A stretch of 64,000 nucleotides of DNA, taken from Marinarcus sediminis. Its GTDB lineage: Bacteria > Campylobacterota > Campylobacteria > Campylobacterales > Arcobacteraceae. The position numbers and the translations under genes are program-made. Positions 9,455-17,916 of this stretch are shown here, in pieces; position 1 is the first letter of the stretch; every line of letters starts with the position of its first letter. Location of the stretch: positions 744,001 to 808,000 of the forward strand of contig NZ_CP182357.1 of assembly GCF_048571275.1 (NCBI RefSeq). Direction: 5' to 3'. The notes beneath the pieces are model-generated. The model had not been told where the DNA came from. It made no database searches and saw nothing but the letters and a program-made list of their open reading frames with translations.

Positions 9455-10103
9455 CTTTGGAAAGATTTAAAATGGAATCGGAGGGTAATTTATTTTTTAA
9501 ATCACGAACAACTGTTTTCAAAGCATCTTTGCTCATGGCTGATTCTTCCCAAACGTGTTGTTCTATCTCTTCATAACTGACATATCGTGTTTTGTTTTTT
9601 AATAATAGTTCCAATAACAGCAACTCTTTGGTTCGTAATTTAATCATCTCATCATCAACAAAAAGAGTTTTATTATAAGCATCAAAACAGCTGTTTTCTC
9701 TCAACTGGATAATATTGGATACTCCATTTTCTAAACCTTTGCAACACAAAGCTAAGGCACTGTCTAACTCTCTTTGAGAAATGGGTTTAATTAAATACTT
9801 AACCAGTTGTAATTCAACGGCTTTTAATAAATAGGCTTTTGTGCTGAATGCCGACAGCACAATAATTTGCGTTTTTTTATCTTTTCGTCGGATACTCTCT
9901 ACAAACTCTAAACCATTTATTTTAGGCATTTGAATATCAGTAATAATAATATCGGGATGAACAGCTTCATAAAGTTTCATGGCTTCTAATCCATTTTTAG
10001 CTTCATAAACGTTTTTAAAACTTTGACGTAAGTACTCCACACCATTCTCTCTGGCAATTTCATCATCTTCTACAAAAAGTATTTTTATATCTTGGGTTTT
10101 CAT
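9432..10103 (-). CDS. OmpR/PhoB-type response regulator
   Basis: A 223-residue protein with a receiver domain (residues 7-120): acidic pocket FVEDDE, phosphoacceptor Asp in DIIITDIQMPKING, and Lys in YLIKPIS. A C-terminal winged helix follows, with RTKELLLLELLLKN and VSYEEIEQHVW. It is the cognate partner of the overlapping downstream 7TM kinase. It is not an NtrC/NifA-type AAA+ activator and so cannot by itself drive the sigma-54 promoters in this window. Confidence 0.92.
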   Translation of the reverse strand: MKTQDIKILFVEDDEIARENGVEYLRQSFKNVYEAKNGLEAMKLYEAVHPDIIITDIQMPKINGLEFVESIRRKDKKTQIIVLSAFSTKAYLLKAVELQLVKYLIKPISQRELDSALALCCKGLENGVSNIIQLRENSCFDAYNKTLFVDDEMIKLRTKELLLLELLLKNKTRYVSYEEIEQHVWEESAMSKDALKTVVRDLKNKLPSDSILNLSKVGYKINV

Positions 10104-10168
10104 ATAACTATTTTATCATAATCTTATTGGTATAATCTGTCACTCATTTACAAACAAAGGTTCAATCA

Positions 10169-11569
10169 GTGATAAATAAATCAATTTTTAGAGAGTATGA
10201 CATCCGAGGAATCGTTGGGAAAGAACTCAACGAACAAAGTGTTAAACTCATTGGCTATTACTTAGGGTTAGAGACCATCAAAAGATCGAACATGACTCAT
10301 CCTGTCATTGTCATTGGATATGATGCCAGAACACACTCTCCTGAACTTTTTGGCTACTTAACTTCAGGATTCAACAAAGCGGGTTGTAAAGTGTTAGGTA
10401 TGGGCATGGTTGCTACAGGAGTCAACTATTTTGCCTCTTTTCAGCATTTTGGAGCAGACTTACCCAATGCTTCCGTGATGATTACTGGAAGTCACAATCC
10501 AAGTGAATACAATGGTTTTAAAATCACCATTGGAAATAACCCTTTCTTTGGGGACGACATTTATACCTTAGGCGATAAAATCATATTAAACACTCAGTTA
10601 ACCATTGATGACGATGAAACTTATGAAGAAATTGATGTCAAATCTTTATACATTGATTTTATGGTCAAAGAGTTTGCCCACTTAAAAGGGATGAAACCAA
10701 AGTTTATTATTGATTGTGGGAATGGTGTTGCGGATACCGTTATTACAACCATTTTAGACCGTTTAGAATTAAACTACGATGCCCTATTTTGTGAACCTGA
10801 TGGCACCTTTCCCAATCACCATCCCGATCCAAGTGAAGAAAAAAACCTTAAAGATGTCATGGAAGCGTTAAAAGGAGACTACGAATACGCATTTGCTTAC
10901 GATGGGGATGCGGATAGAATTGCTTTTTTAACCAAAAAGAATAATGTCAAAGGTGACATCATGGCACTTTTATTTGCTACAACCATGACCAATCCTGTCA
11001 TTATTGGTGAAGTTAAATGTACTCAAATCATGTATGACAAAATCAATGAAACGGGCACAGCTGTCATGTATAAAACAGGGCACAGCAATTTAAAAGTGAA
11101 ACTCAAAGAACTCAATGCCGATATGGCAGCTGAAGTTTCGGGTCATATTTTTTTCAATGACCGATATTATGGATATGATGATGCTATTTATGCTACCTTC
11201 CGACTTTTAGAACTCATTTTTAATGGTATGGATGTGGACAAAGAGATTGCCTCTCTTCCAAAAGTTTACTCAACCGAAGAGATCAAAGTCAAAACCAGTG
11301 AAGAGGAAAAGTTTTTACTCATTGATAAAATTAAAGAGAAACTTCAAAATGTACCTGCAGATTTTCCTAAAATTTTAAATATCATTGATGTCGATGGGGT
11401 ACGAGTGATTTTTGAAAAAGGCTGGGGATTGGTTCGTGCAAGTAATACTACTCCTGTTTTGGTCACACGATTTGAATCTACCATTGAGTCTGAAGCGAAG
11501 TTATATGAAACCAAACTGAATGAACTCATCCAAGGTGCACAAAATGAACTTCGTAACCGTTCAAACTAA
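10169..11569 (+). CDS. manB: Phosphomannomutase/phosphoglucomutase
   Basis: A 466-residue alpha-D-phosphohexomutase that interconverts hexose-6-phosphate and hexose-1-phosphate for polysaccharide and LPS sugar nucleotides. The active-site phosphoserine loop is MITGSHNPSEYNGFK, the metal loop is DGDADRIAF, and EVSGHIFF and the C-terminal RASNTTPVLVTRFE complete the family pattern of the AlgC/ManB branch. It begins at a GTG, with AAAGG upstream. Its 3' end overlaps the following nitrilase gene. The preferred sugar cannot be read from sequence. Confidence 0.92.
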   Translation: MINKSIFREYDIRGIVGKELNEQSVKLIGYYLGLETIKRSNMTHPVIVIGYDARTHSPELFGYLTSGFNKAGCKVLGMGMVATGVNYFASFQHFGADLPNASVMITGSHNPSEYNGFKITIGNNPFFGDDIYTLGDKIILNTQLTIDDDETYEEIDVKSLYIDFMVKEFAHLKGMKPKFIIDCGNGVADTVITTILDRLELNYDALFCEPDGTFPNHHPDPSEEKNLKDVMEALKGDYEYAFAYDGDADRIAFLTKKNNVKGDIMALLFATTMTNPVIIGEVKCTQIMYDKINETGTAVMYKTGHSNLKVKLKELNADMAAEVSGHIFFNDRYYGYDDAIYATFRLLELIFNGMDVDKEIASLPKVYSTEEIKVKTSEEEKFLLIDKIKEKLQNVPADFPKILNIIDVDGVRVIFEKGWGLVRASNTTPVLVTRFESTIESEAKLYETKLNELIQGAQNELRNRSN

Positions 11570-12257
11570 AACAACTGCGAATTTTGAAGAAAATTTAAAG
11601 AATATAAAAAGTATTATTCAAGAAGCACCAAAGAACTCTTTGCTGCTTTTTCCTGAATTGTGTTTAACAGGATACTCATATGAATGCCTTGATGAAGCGG
11701 TTCATATGAGTCAAAAAGCCATAAAAAGTTTTATAGAACTCTCAAAAGACAAAACCATTGCACTAACGCTTACAACGAAACAAGATTCAAACTACTTTAA
11801 TACTTTTCATCTTTTTCATCAAGGAGAGATTCTTCATCAGCAAAACAAAATTGAACTCTTTACACTCAATAAAGAAGAACAATATTTCACGGCAGGCAAT
11901 AAAAATGCGATGAACCTTTTTGAAGTAGGGAGTTTAAAAATTGGCGTATTGATCTGTTTTGAACTTCGATTTATTGAGTATTGGCAAAAACTCAAAGGTG
12001 CCGATGTGATTTTAATTCCAGCGTTATGGGGAGAGAAACGCAAAGAGAACTTTGAAGTATTGAGTCAGGCATTGGCCATTGCCAACCAATGTTTTGTCTT
12101 GGCTGTTAACAGTAGCAATGAGGATTGTAATGGTGGATCAAGTATCATCACCCCTTTTGGTAAACGATTTTTAAATGAAAACCAAGAAGTGCTCAGTGTT
12201 GAGGTAAATTTAGAAGAGATTCACCAAATGAGAAACCATTTAAATGTGGGAATTTAG
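11544..12257 (+). CDS. Carbon-nitrogen hydrolase (nitrilase superfamily)
   Basis: A 237-residue enzyme with the Glu-Lys-Cys triad visible as FPELCLTGY, QNKIELF and GVLICFELRF. This fold hydrolyses amides or nitriles; the short length fits the Nit/omega-amidase-like group. I chose the ATG at 11544, which has AAGGTG upstream and overlaps manB by 26 bases, instead of an earlier in-frame start at 11520. It is followed 4 bases later by the phosphatase gene. The substrate is not determinable. Confidence 0.88.
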   Translation: MNFVTVQTKTTANFEENLKNIKSIIQEAPKNSLLLFPELCLTGYSYECLDEAVHMSQKAIKSFIELSKDKTIALTLTTKQDSNYFNTFHLFHQGEILHQQNKIELFTLNKEEQYFTAGNKNAMNLFEVGSLKIGVLICFELRFIEYWQKLKGADVILIPALWGEKRKENFEVLSQALAIANQCFVLAVNSSNEDCNGGSSIITPFGKRFLNENQEVLSVEVNLEEIHQMRNHLNVGI

Positions 12258-12260
12258 TTC

Positions 12261-12701
12261 ATGAAAAGTATACTTTTTGTCTGTTTAGGCAACATTTGTC
12301 GCTCACCCTTAGCCAAAGCCATTGCCATAAAGTATGCAGAAGAAAAAGGGTTGGAACTGCTTATTGACAGTGCTGGTACAGGCAATTGGCATGTAGGAGA
12401 AGCCCCTTGTGAAAACTCCATAAAAGTAGCACAGCTCCATCAGCTTGATATTTCCCACTATAAAGCCAAACAAGTGCATAAAAATGATTTTAAAACCTAT
12501 GATATGATTGTGGGTTTAGACAGCAGCAATATCGCTAATTTAAAAGCCATGGGCTGTAAAAATGCCATTAAACTGGGAAATTATGGCTTTGATGGAGAAG
12601 ATGTCCCTGACCCCTATTTTTTTGACGGATTTGAAGGTTTTGAGACGGTTTTTTCTATGGTTGAAAGCTGCGTTAAAAGACTTATAGATGAATTGGTATA
12701 G
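12261..12701 (+). CDS. Low-molecular-weight protein tyrosine phosphatase
   Basis: A 146-residue enzyme with the P-loop VCLGNICRSPLA at the N-terminus and the general-acid aspartate in DVPDPYFFDGFEGF. These are the two defining sites of LMW-PTPs, which dephosphorylate tyrosine-phosphorylated proteins such as polysaccharide co-polymerase kinases. It is last in the manB-nitrilase-phosphatase unit. Its stop abuts the stop of a convergent small regulator. Confidence 0.93.
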   Translation: MKSILFVCLGNICRSPLAKAIAIKYAEEKGLELLIDSAGTGNWHVGEAPCENSIKVAQLHQLDISHYKAKQVHKNDFKTYDMIVGLDSSNIANLKAMGCKNAIKLGNYGFDGEDVPDPYFFDGFEGFETVFSMVESCVKRLIDELV

Positions 12702-12977
12702 TTACTGACTCAACTCTTCACAATTGTTGTTCTCATCATCCTCTTCAATAAGAGCTGATTCAATGGCTCTGTCAAGTTTAAGGTGCGCCTTAATTTCATC
12801 AATACTGACACCGTTATCTCTTGCTAAAAGCGATAACTTAGCAATTCGTGCAACATGTCCAGGTATTTTTTTATATGTCGTAAAGGTATTCGCTTTAATT
12901 CCAATGAGTTCAGCAAACTTTCCTTGAGATGAAAAACCAGCTGTTTTTATTATTTTCTTAAATTCTGTTTTATTCAC
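12702..12977 (-). CDS. Small helix-turn-helix DNA-binding protein
   Basis: A 91-residue protein. Residues 3-45 (KIIKTAGFSSQGKFAELIGI, then TFTTYKK) resemble the HTH of phage CI/Bro-type repressors. The C-terminus is acidic, with EEDDENN. AGGAAG lies upstream of the ATG. It is monocistronic and convergent with the phosphatase gene. The target is unknown. Confidence 0.6.
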   Translation of the reverse strand: MNKTEFKKIIKTAGFSSQGKFAELIGIKANTFTTYKKIPGHVARIAKLSLLARDNGVSIDEIKAHLKLDRAIESALIEEDDENNNCEELSQ

Positions 12978-13071
12978 TTAATACTTCCTAAAATGCAATA
13001 CCTAATTATAATATCTTAAGCTAAGAAGCATATTAAGAGTATTTTTACACTAGTTTAGTATAGTACAGAAT

Positions 13072-13100
13072 TTGACAATACATGGTTTTTATAGTATAAT
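13072..13100 (+). promoter_or_regulatory. Consensus sigma-70 promoter for the transglycosylase gene
   Basis: TTGACA at 13072-13077 and TATAAT at 13095-13100 are both perfect and 17 bases apart, 38 bases before the start codon. Confidence 0.8.
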
Positions 13101-13137
13101 CGCGGCCAAAAAATTTACAAGGAGCTGAAATTATTTT

Positions 13138-13644
13138 ATGAAAAGATATTTTATAACACTATTGATACTTTTTTTTACCTATGCCAATGGCGAAAATTTT
13201 AAATCAGAAGATTTAACTCACGAGGACCTTAGCTTACTCAAACAAATCAAAGAGTATGCACAAAAATATGATCTTGCTTACTCTCTTATGGCTATAGCAG
13301 TCAAAGAGTCCTCATTAGGACGATACAAAGTTAATGTTGACAGTTATGATTATGGTCTCTACCAAGCCAACATCAACACCGTTATCAGACGACATCAAGT
13401 ACGAAATTCAACTTTTAATCGAAACAGAATGGCCATGTTGTTAATCAATGACTTCGAATTTGCTACAAGCAATGCAATTGCAGAACTGATTTATTGGAAA
13501 AAGATTTATGGAAACAATTGGAGTAAAATCTGGGCAAGTTACAATGCAGGATTTAACAATGACAGTTCAAAAGCGATAAAATATTCCAAAGATATAGAGA
13601 AAATTATTATAGAATTAAAAAAAGTTGATGCATTAAACAGCTAA
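13138..13644 (+). CDS. Exported lytic transglycosylase (SLT-like)
   Basis: A 168-residue protein with a signal peptide (MKRYFITLLILFFTYANG). The catalytic glutamate lies in AIAVKESSLG, followed by YDYGLYQAN and IWASYNAG, which match the three conserved blocks of the soluble lytic transglycosylase lysozyme-like fold. It would cleave peptidoglycan glycan strands in the periplasm. It has its own strong promoter and a terminator. Confidence 0.85.
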   Translation: MKRYFITLLILFFTYANGENFKSEDLTHEDLSLLKQIKEYAQKYDLAYSLMAIAVKESSLGRYKVNVDSYDYGLYQANINTVIRRHQVRNSTFNRNRMAMLLINDFEFATSNAIAELIYWKKIYGNNWSKIWASYNAGFNNDSSKAIKYSKDIEKIIIELKKVDALNS

Positions 13645-13669
13645 AAAAAGAGATTCTTTCTCTTTTTTT
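13643..13669. terminator. Terminator after the transglycosylase gene
   Basis: AAAAAAAGAGA pairs with TCTCTTTTTTT around a TTCTT loop. It probably serves the convergent gene as well. Confidence 0.75.
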
Positions 13670-14060
13670 ATCTCTTTTTATTAAGCACTTTGGCTTGTTC
13701 AACCCATTTTTCTTCTTGAATTCTGTTTTCTAAACAGAGATATTCACTGATCCATTCACAGTTTTTATCACTCCATTTAGCAATTTGATCATAATGAAAA
13801 ATACCCAAATGGTTTAACTCTTCTTCGGTCTTAAAATCAATTCCTTCAATCTCTTTTAAGTCATCTTCCCCTGTAGGTCGTGGTTTACTTAAAATAATAG
13901 GTTTATTATAAATATTGCCTTGTACTTTGAAATCATGCATATTTTTTATTTGGCTGGGTTTGTTTTGTCTTGAAGATCTACCTATTAGAAATCCAATAAA
14001 AAAACCTATAACTGATGCAATTAGCAAACATAAAACAATTTTTGAAGCAATTTCTATCAC
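13668..14060 (-). CDS. Membrane-anchored protein with helix-hairpin-helix-like domain
   Basis: A 130-residue protein with one N-terminal transmembrane helix (VLCLLIASVIGFFIGFLIG) followed by a basic linker. The C-terminal domain has DDLKEIEGIDFKTEEELNHLGIFHYDQIAKW, the pattern of the HhH domain found in ribosomal L21-like and NuoE-associated proteins. It lies 3 bases downstream of the OmpA-family gene and is probably co-transcribed. The function is unknown. Confidence 0.65.
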   Translation of the reverse strand: MIEIASKIVLCLLIASVIGFFIGFLIGRSSRQNKPSQIKNMHDFKVQGNIYNKPIILSKPRPTGEDDLKEIEGIDFKTEEELNHLGIFHYDQIAKWSDKNCEWISEYLCLENRIQEEKWVEQAKVLNKKR

Positions 14061-14063
14061 AAT

Positions 14064-14843
14064 CTATTCCTCTATAATATTAAATTCTACTCTTCTGTTT
14101 ATCGTTGAGTATCCATCTGGATCATTGGGTACAATCGGTTTCGTTTCCCCATAACCTTTTGCAACCATTCTCTGCGAATCTACACCCATTTCAATCAAAA
14201 TATTTTTAACACTCTCTGCTCGTTGTTGAGAGACCATTTGATTAAAGTCTTCATCTCCTTTTGCATCGGTGTGTCCTGCAATCTCTATTTTTATATCTTG
14301 GTTCTCTTTTAAGACTTTTGCAATTTTTGCAATAACATCTCTGCTTTTGTCCGTAACATTTGAACTCATTCTTTGAAATACAATGGCATTATTTAAAACA
14401 GCAGAATTCATCTCTTCTTGAATTTTTACATTATTTTTTGCAACGCCATCAACAGGTTTTGCTGTTGTAATAGGTTTTGCTGTTTGAACAGGAGTTATAA
14501 CTTCAACTGGTTTGGCAGTGGCAACACTTTTTAGGGCTTCGTTGCTCTCTTTTACTTTAATAGGAACAGCTTTTGGAGGTACGCTGGGCGTCAAACTTTT
14601 CTCTTCTATACTATTTTTTGCAATTTCTTGAACAGTGGTAAAAGCTTGCATATTGTCTTGCACAGCTTGTTCTTCACTCTTTTGAGTTTGACTTAATACC
14701 GCTTCTTCTTCTGGAATAAGGGCTGACACATCATTATTTAACGTCTCTTCTGGAATAAATTCACGTGTATGTTGATAAACACAAACCACAATAAGAATAA
14801 TCAGTAAAGTTGTTAATAATTGAATTTTCTTCGTCAGACTCAT
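14064..14843 (-). CDS. OmpA-family peptidoglycan-binding protein
   Basis: A 259-residue protein with a single N-terminal membrane anchor (IQLLTTLLIILIVVCVY) and a low-complexity Pro/Val/Lys-rich linker (residues 60-140). A C-terminal OmpA domain follows, with IEIAGHTDAKGDEDFNQMVS, QRAESVKNIL and the closing NRRVEFNI. It would tether the cell wall to the inner membrane. No beta-barrel is present. It is the first gene of a two-gene unit with the HhH-like protein. Confidence 0.87.
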   Translation of the reverse strand: MSLTKKIQLLTTLLIILIVVCVYQHTREFIPEETLNNDVSALIPEEEAVLSQTQKSEEQAVQDNMQAFTTVQEIAKNSIEEKSLTPSVPPKAVPIKVKESNEALKSVATAKPVEVITPVQTAKPITTAKPVDGVAKNNVKIQEEMNSAVLNNAIVFQRMSSNVTDKSRDVIAKIAKVLKENQDIKIEIAGHTDAKGDEDFNQMVSQQRAESVKNILIEMGVDSQRMVAKGYGETKPIVPNDPDGYSTINRRVEFNIIEE

Positions 14844-15130
14844 ATCTTTTCTTTTTAATAATTTTTATATTATAACTTAAAAATAATTTATTTATCTTAG
14901 AAATAATAATAAATAACACCCAGTATTTGAAACTTCTTCAAATTTTAACCTAAGTTTTACTTTTTATATAATATATAGGTAACATTCTAGTGGTATTGTT
15001 CTAATAAATCTCTTATAGAAGAGCCATTCATCTCAGATATTTATAAAATTTTGCGATTTTTTTGCGATTTTTTAATGAAGATATAATAATAGACAATAAA
15101 GGTCGTTACAATACGACCTTATGACTTCAC
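14844..15130. other. Non-coding AT-rich interval
   Basis: I see no credible gene here. It holds the OmpA gene promoter region and, at 15100-15121, a hairpin (AAGGTCGT / ACGACCTT) that could terminate the small leftward ORF beginning at 15220. Confidence 0.5.
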
Positions 15131-15220
15131 TTAAAATACAAGTGAATAAGAAACATATGAACCCAGTGTATAAATGGATATACACAATACATAAAATTTA
15201 ATCGTGTCGTAAATTTCCAT
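15131..15220 (-). CDS. Tiny membrane peptide, copy 1 (29 residues)
   Basis: A leftward ORF too short for standard gene callers. It starts at an ATG preceded by AAAGGA and ends at TAA. The peptide is almost one transmembrane helix, with the core IKFYVLCISIYTLGSYVSY. A second ORF of 30 residues at 16140-16232 shares the pattern [IV]KFYxLCxxIYTxGxxxxY and the same ribosome-binding context. Conserved spacing between two non-identical copies suggests real coding. I do not recognise the family. Possibilities include an oxidase-associated small subunit or a type I toxin-like peptide. Confidence 0.6.
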   Translation of the reverse strand: MEIYDTIKFYVLCISIYTLGSYVSYSLVF

Positions 15221-15333
15221 GGTCTGTCCTTTATTGAATGATAAAAAAATTATAGGAGTAAATGATTGCATTTTGATTGCATTTTGAATACATTCAGGTG
15301 ACAGAGTATCGTTATTTTATCTCTAAAGTAAAA

Positions 15334-16029
15334 TTATAAAATATTTTGAATGATTTTATACTCACCTTCAGGAATATTTTCCACACTAAAGCCCGCAAAA
15401 TTGAGCCTATGTAGTTGTATGACTCTGTTGCCAACAGCAGCAAACATACGCTTAACTTGATGATATCGTCCTTCACATATTTCCAATTGGACACGAGTAG
15501 GAGAGATAACCGTCAGTTTTGCAGGAAGCAGATGTTTAATTTCACCATGAAGCATGAGATTTCCGCTTTCAAAGATTTCAGCTTCATCGCCTCTTAATGG
15601 TTGAGCCAGTGTGGCTTCGTACACTTTGATGGCTTCACTTTTGGGAGAAGTGAGTTTATGATTTAAAGCCCCATTATCGGTGATTAAAATGGCACCAGTA
15701 GTATCAACATCCAATCGTCCAACGGTAGAAAGCTTAGGATTGCGTCGTTGCCAACGTTCGGGTAAAAGGGAATAAATCAGTACGCCCGCATCGTCGTGTG
15801 AACAAATCACATCTTTGGGTTTGTGCATGAGAAGTGTCAGTGTTAGTGCATCAAGAGGTTCGTTATTTATCGTTATGTCTTCGTGATACGCTTTAAGTGC
15901 AGGATTAAACACCACGTCATTTTTAACACGTATAGTATACATACGCATGAATTTTTTGGCTTCTTTACGTGAACAATAGCCTAGTGAGGAGAGAAAAGCA
16001 TCGATACGTTTTGGGGTGTGTTTTTGCAT
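15334..16029 (-). CDS. rsuA: 16S rRNA pseudouridine(516) synthase-type RsuA
   Basis: A 231-residue protein with an N-terminal S4 RNA-binding domain (RIDAFLSSLGYCSRKEAKKF) and a catalytic domain carrying the aspartate in VGRLDVDTTGAILITDNG, then LEICEGRYHQVKRMFAA. This is the RsuA/RluB/RluE architecture; the short length and RsuA-like MLHGEIKHL region favour RsuA. It modifies ribosomal RNA. The flanking non-coding gaps each contain one copy of a tiny membrane peptide gene. Confidence 0.85.
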   Translation of the reverse strand: MQKHTPKRIDAFLSSLGYCSRKEAKKFMRMYTIRVKNDVVFNPALKAYHEDITINNEPLDALTLTLLMHKPKDVICSHDDAGVLIYSLLPERWQRRNPKLSTVGRLDVDTTGAILITDNGALNHKLTSPKSEAIKVYEATLAQPLRGDEAEIFESGNLMLHGEIKHLLPAKLTVISPTRVQLEICEGRYHQVKRMFAAVGNRVIQLHRLNFAGFSVENIPEGEYKIIQNIL

Positions 16030-16139
16030 AATTGTCTTTACTTTTTATTTAAGATTTTAGCAAAACTAGTTGTATCTTTTTATTAATTGACATCTATTTG
16101 AACTATATCCTACTGTAGGATATTTTTAACAAATACTTT

Positions 16140-16232
16140 TTATACAGTAAAAAAGTAAGTGATTAAAAACCCAGAAGTGTATATTGCCGTACATAAACTA
16201 TAAAATTTTACTTGGTCTGCTGATGTTGTCAT
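16140..16232 (-). CDS. Tiny membrane peptide, copy 2 (30 residues)
   Basis: A leftward ORF with AAAAGGA 7 bases before its ATG and a TAA stop. The core VKFYSLCTAIYTSGFLITY aligns without gaps to the peptide at 15131-15220, sharing the KFY, LC, IYT and G positions, while the nucleotide sequences have clearly diverged. That is the pattern expected of selected protein sequence. It would form one membrane-spanning helix. Function unknown. Confidence 0.6.
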   Translation of the reverse strand: MTTSADQVKFYSLCTAIYTSGFLITYFFTV

Positions 16233-16425
16233 GGCTGATCCTTTTAGAAAAGTAAACTCAAAAAGCCTACCTTTGTATCTATTTCTAAAAACACTCTTTA
16301 GATTACTCATTCTACATTTATTTTTTAAATCTACAAGACTATTTAGAAGTAGGTTTCTTGTTTTATCTAATATTTAGGTGATGAGGACTATGCCTATATT
16401 GATTTAGTACTGTAACTATTTGCGC
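16233..16425. other. Intergenic stretch upstream of the toxin-antitoxin pair
   Basis: No gene is visible. It contains the promoter region of the leftward small ORF and AT-rich sequence leading to the toxin promoter. Confidence 0.4.
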
Positions 16426-16454
16426 TTGACAAAATGTATCTACTTGGATACAAT
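16426..16454 (+). promoter_or_regulatory. Toxin-antitoxin promoter with embedded palindrome
   Basis: TTGACA at 16426-16431 and TACAAT at 16449-16454 are 17 bases apart. TGTATC and GATACA (16435-16440 and 16447-16452) form an inverted repeat inside the spacer, a natural operator for autorepression by the antitoxin. The toxin ATG begins only 6 bases after the -10, so the transcript is probably leaderless. Confidence 0.75.
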
Positions 16455-16459
16455 ACATC

Positions 16460-16759
16460 ATGTACTCAATCAAACAGACTGAAACCTTTTTTAAATGGTT
16501 AAAGAAACTCAAAGACGTGCAAGGTAAAGTTGCCATACTTAGAAGAATTGAACGTATAAAAGAGGGGAATTTTGGCGATTATAAAATCATTGATAGCAAT
16601 ATCAGTGAATTGAGAATTCCAACAGGTCCTGGATACAGAGTCTATTATACAAAACATAATGAAGAGATTATCATACTGCTTATTGGTGGTGATAAGTCCA
16701 CACAAAGTGATGATATTGATAAAGCAAAACAAATTTTAAAGGAGATTAACAATGAGTAA
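16460..16759 (+). CDS. RelE/ParE-superfamily toxin (HigB2/Gp49-like)
   Basis: A 99-residue protein with the phage-derived Gp49-like/HigB pattern: TETFFKWLKKLKD, RIERIKEGNFGDYKII, then SELRIPTGPGYRVYYTK and IILLIGGDKSTQSDDIDKAKQI. Members are ribosome-dependent mRNA interferases or gyrase poisons. The toxin gene precedes its antitoxin and overlaps it by 8 bases, the reversed order typical of higBA. It probably lacks a 5' leader, which would lower toxin translation relative to the antitoxin. Confidence 0.88.
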   Translation: MYSIKQTETFFKWLKKLKDVQGKVAILRRIERIKEGNFGDYKIIDSNISELRIPTGPGYRVYYTKHNEEIIILLIGGDKSTQSDDIDKAKQILKEINNE

Positions 16760-17030
16760 ATTAACCACATTCGACATCTCTGAATACTTAGACAGTAAAG
16801 AGATGATAGCCGAATATTTAACCCAAGTATTACAAGAGGGAAATACCGATGAACTGCTTGTAGCCATTGGAAATATCGCAAAAGCAAAAGGAATGGCACA
16901 AATAGCCAACGACACAGGATTAGGACGTGAAAGCCTTTATAAAGCTTTCCAAGAGGGTGCAAAACCCCGATTTGAAACCGTCTTAAAAGTCTTAAACAGT
17001 TTCGGAGTAAAGCTTCAAGCGAGTGCTTGA
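16752..17030 (+). CDS. HigA-type antitoxin, XRE-like (addiction module antidote)
   Basis: A 92-residue protein with DISEYLDSKEMIAEYLTQVLQEG at the N-terminus and an HTH in GMAQIANDTGLGRESLYKAF, followed by GAKPRFETVLKVLNSFGVKL. This is the standard putative-addiction-module antidote family paired with Gp49-like toxins. It would neutralise the upstream toxin and repress the palindromic promoter. Its 3' end overlaps the convergent AbiC-like gene by 16 bases. Confidence 0.88.
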   Translation: MSKLTTFDISEYLDSKEMIAEYLTQVLQEGNTDELLVAIGNIAKAKGMAQIANDTGLGRESLYKAFQEGAKPRFETVLKVLNSFGVKLQASA

Positions 17031-17911
17031 GGCTTTTTTAATAATTCTTTTAATCTTATATTATTACCAAATGCACTAAAATTATATTTAAATAATATGT
17101 CTAAAATTGTTTTTGTTTCTTTTTGTTTCTCATTTAAATAAATGTGCTCAAAAAATGCATATTCTTCAATATATTTTTTATACTGAGTAAAAAGTGGATA
17201 TGCAATACAATTTATAGCTAATAATCTTAAAATTTCATCATCAATTAACGCTCTAATAATATTGGTATAAAATTTTGCATTTATGTCATTTGTTTTCGCA
17301 TATTCATGGATATACTTTAAAATCTGGTATAGTGTCGTAAAATAGTTTTTTAAAGTTCTATTTGTTTGATTAATTTTACAAAAATTCAACAAAATATCAT
17401 CAATACATTTTAATTCTTTTCCTGTACAGCCGGTAAAATCACAAGTATAATTAAAAAAATAATCTATTTTTATTTTTTCTTCTACTACTAAATCTAAATA
17501 TTCATTGTGTTGTCTTAATAATTGAAAAAATGTATTTTCAAACATTTGTATTTTCGTAGCTTGATTTTGTAATCTCAATGATTGACTCTGTTCTTGTTGA
17601 GCTATTCTAGATTCTTTTAACTCATCCCGTGTAAATTTTAATTCATCCATTTGTATTTTTATAGTGTAAAGTAATGCCATAAAACTTAAAAATGCTAATA
17701 TAGGATTTAATGTTCCACCTATAAAATCACCAAACTGTCCAAAATGTTCAGCATCTGCTGTAACTTTATAATCCAAAAATGTTATTCCATAAAATCCAAA
17801 TACAAACACACTACAAACGAATCCAACTAATCCAAATGATATTAATACCCATGGTAACTTTGTCTTATTCTTCTTTGTTGTATGTGGAAAAACTTGTTTA
17901 TAAAACATCAA
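17015..17911 (-). CDS. Putative phage abortive infection protein (AbiC-like)
   Basis: A 298-residue protein with two N-terminal transmembrane segments (VLISFGLVGFVCSVFVFGFYG and LNPILAFLSFMALLYTIKIQ) separated by DAEHFGQFGDFIGGTLNP. A coiled coil follows (QMDELKFTRDELKESRIA), then a cytoplasmic domain with MFENTFFQLLRQHNEYL. This combination is what I know as the putative AbiC family, thought to abort phage infection at the membrane. Its position beside a toxin-antitoxin pair supports a defence role. It is AT-richer than its neighbours, suggesting transfer. Confidence 0.75.
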   Translation of the reverse strand: MMFYKQVFPHTTKKNKTKLPWVLISFGLVGFVCSVFVFGFYGITFLDYKVTADAEHFGQFGDFIGGTLNPILAFLSFMALLYTIKIQMDELKFTRDELKESRIAQQEQSQSLRLQNQATKIQMFENTFFQLLRQHNEYLDLVVEEKIKIDYFFNYTCDFTGCTGKELKCIDDILLNFCKINQTNRTLKNYFTTLYQILKYIHEYAKTNDINAKFYTNIIRALIDDEILRLLAINCIAYPLFTQYKKYIEEYAFFEHIYLNEKQKETKTILDILFKYNFSAFGNNIRLKELLKKPQALA

Positions 17912-17916
17912 AATCC

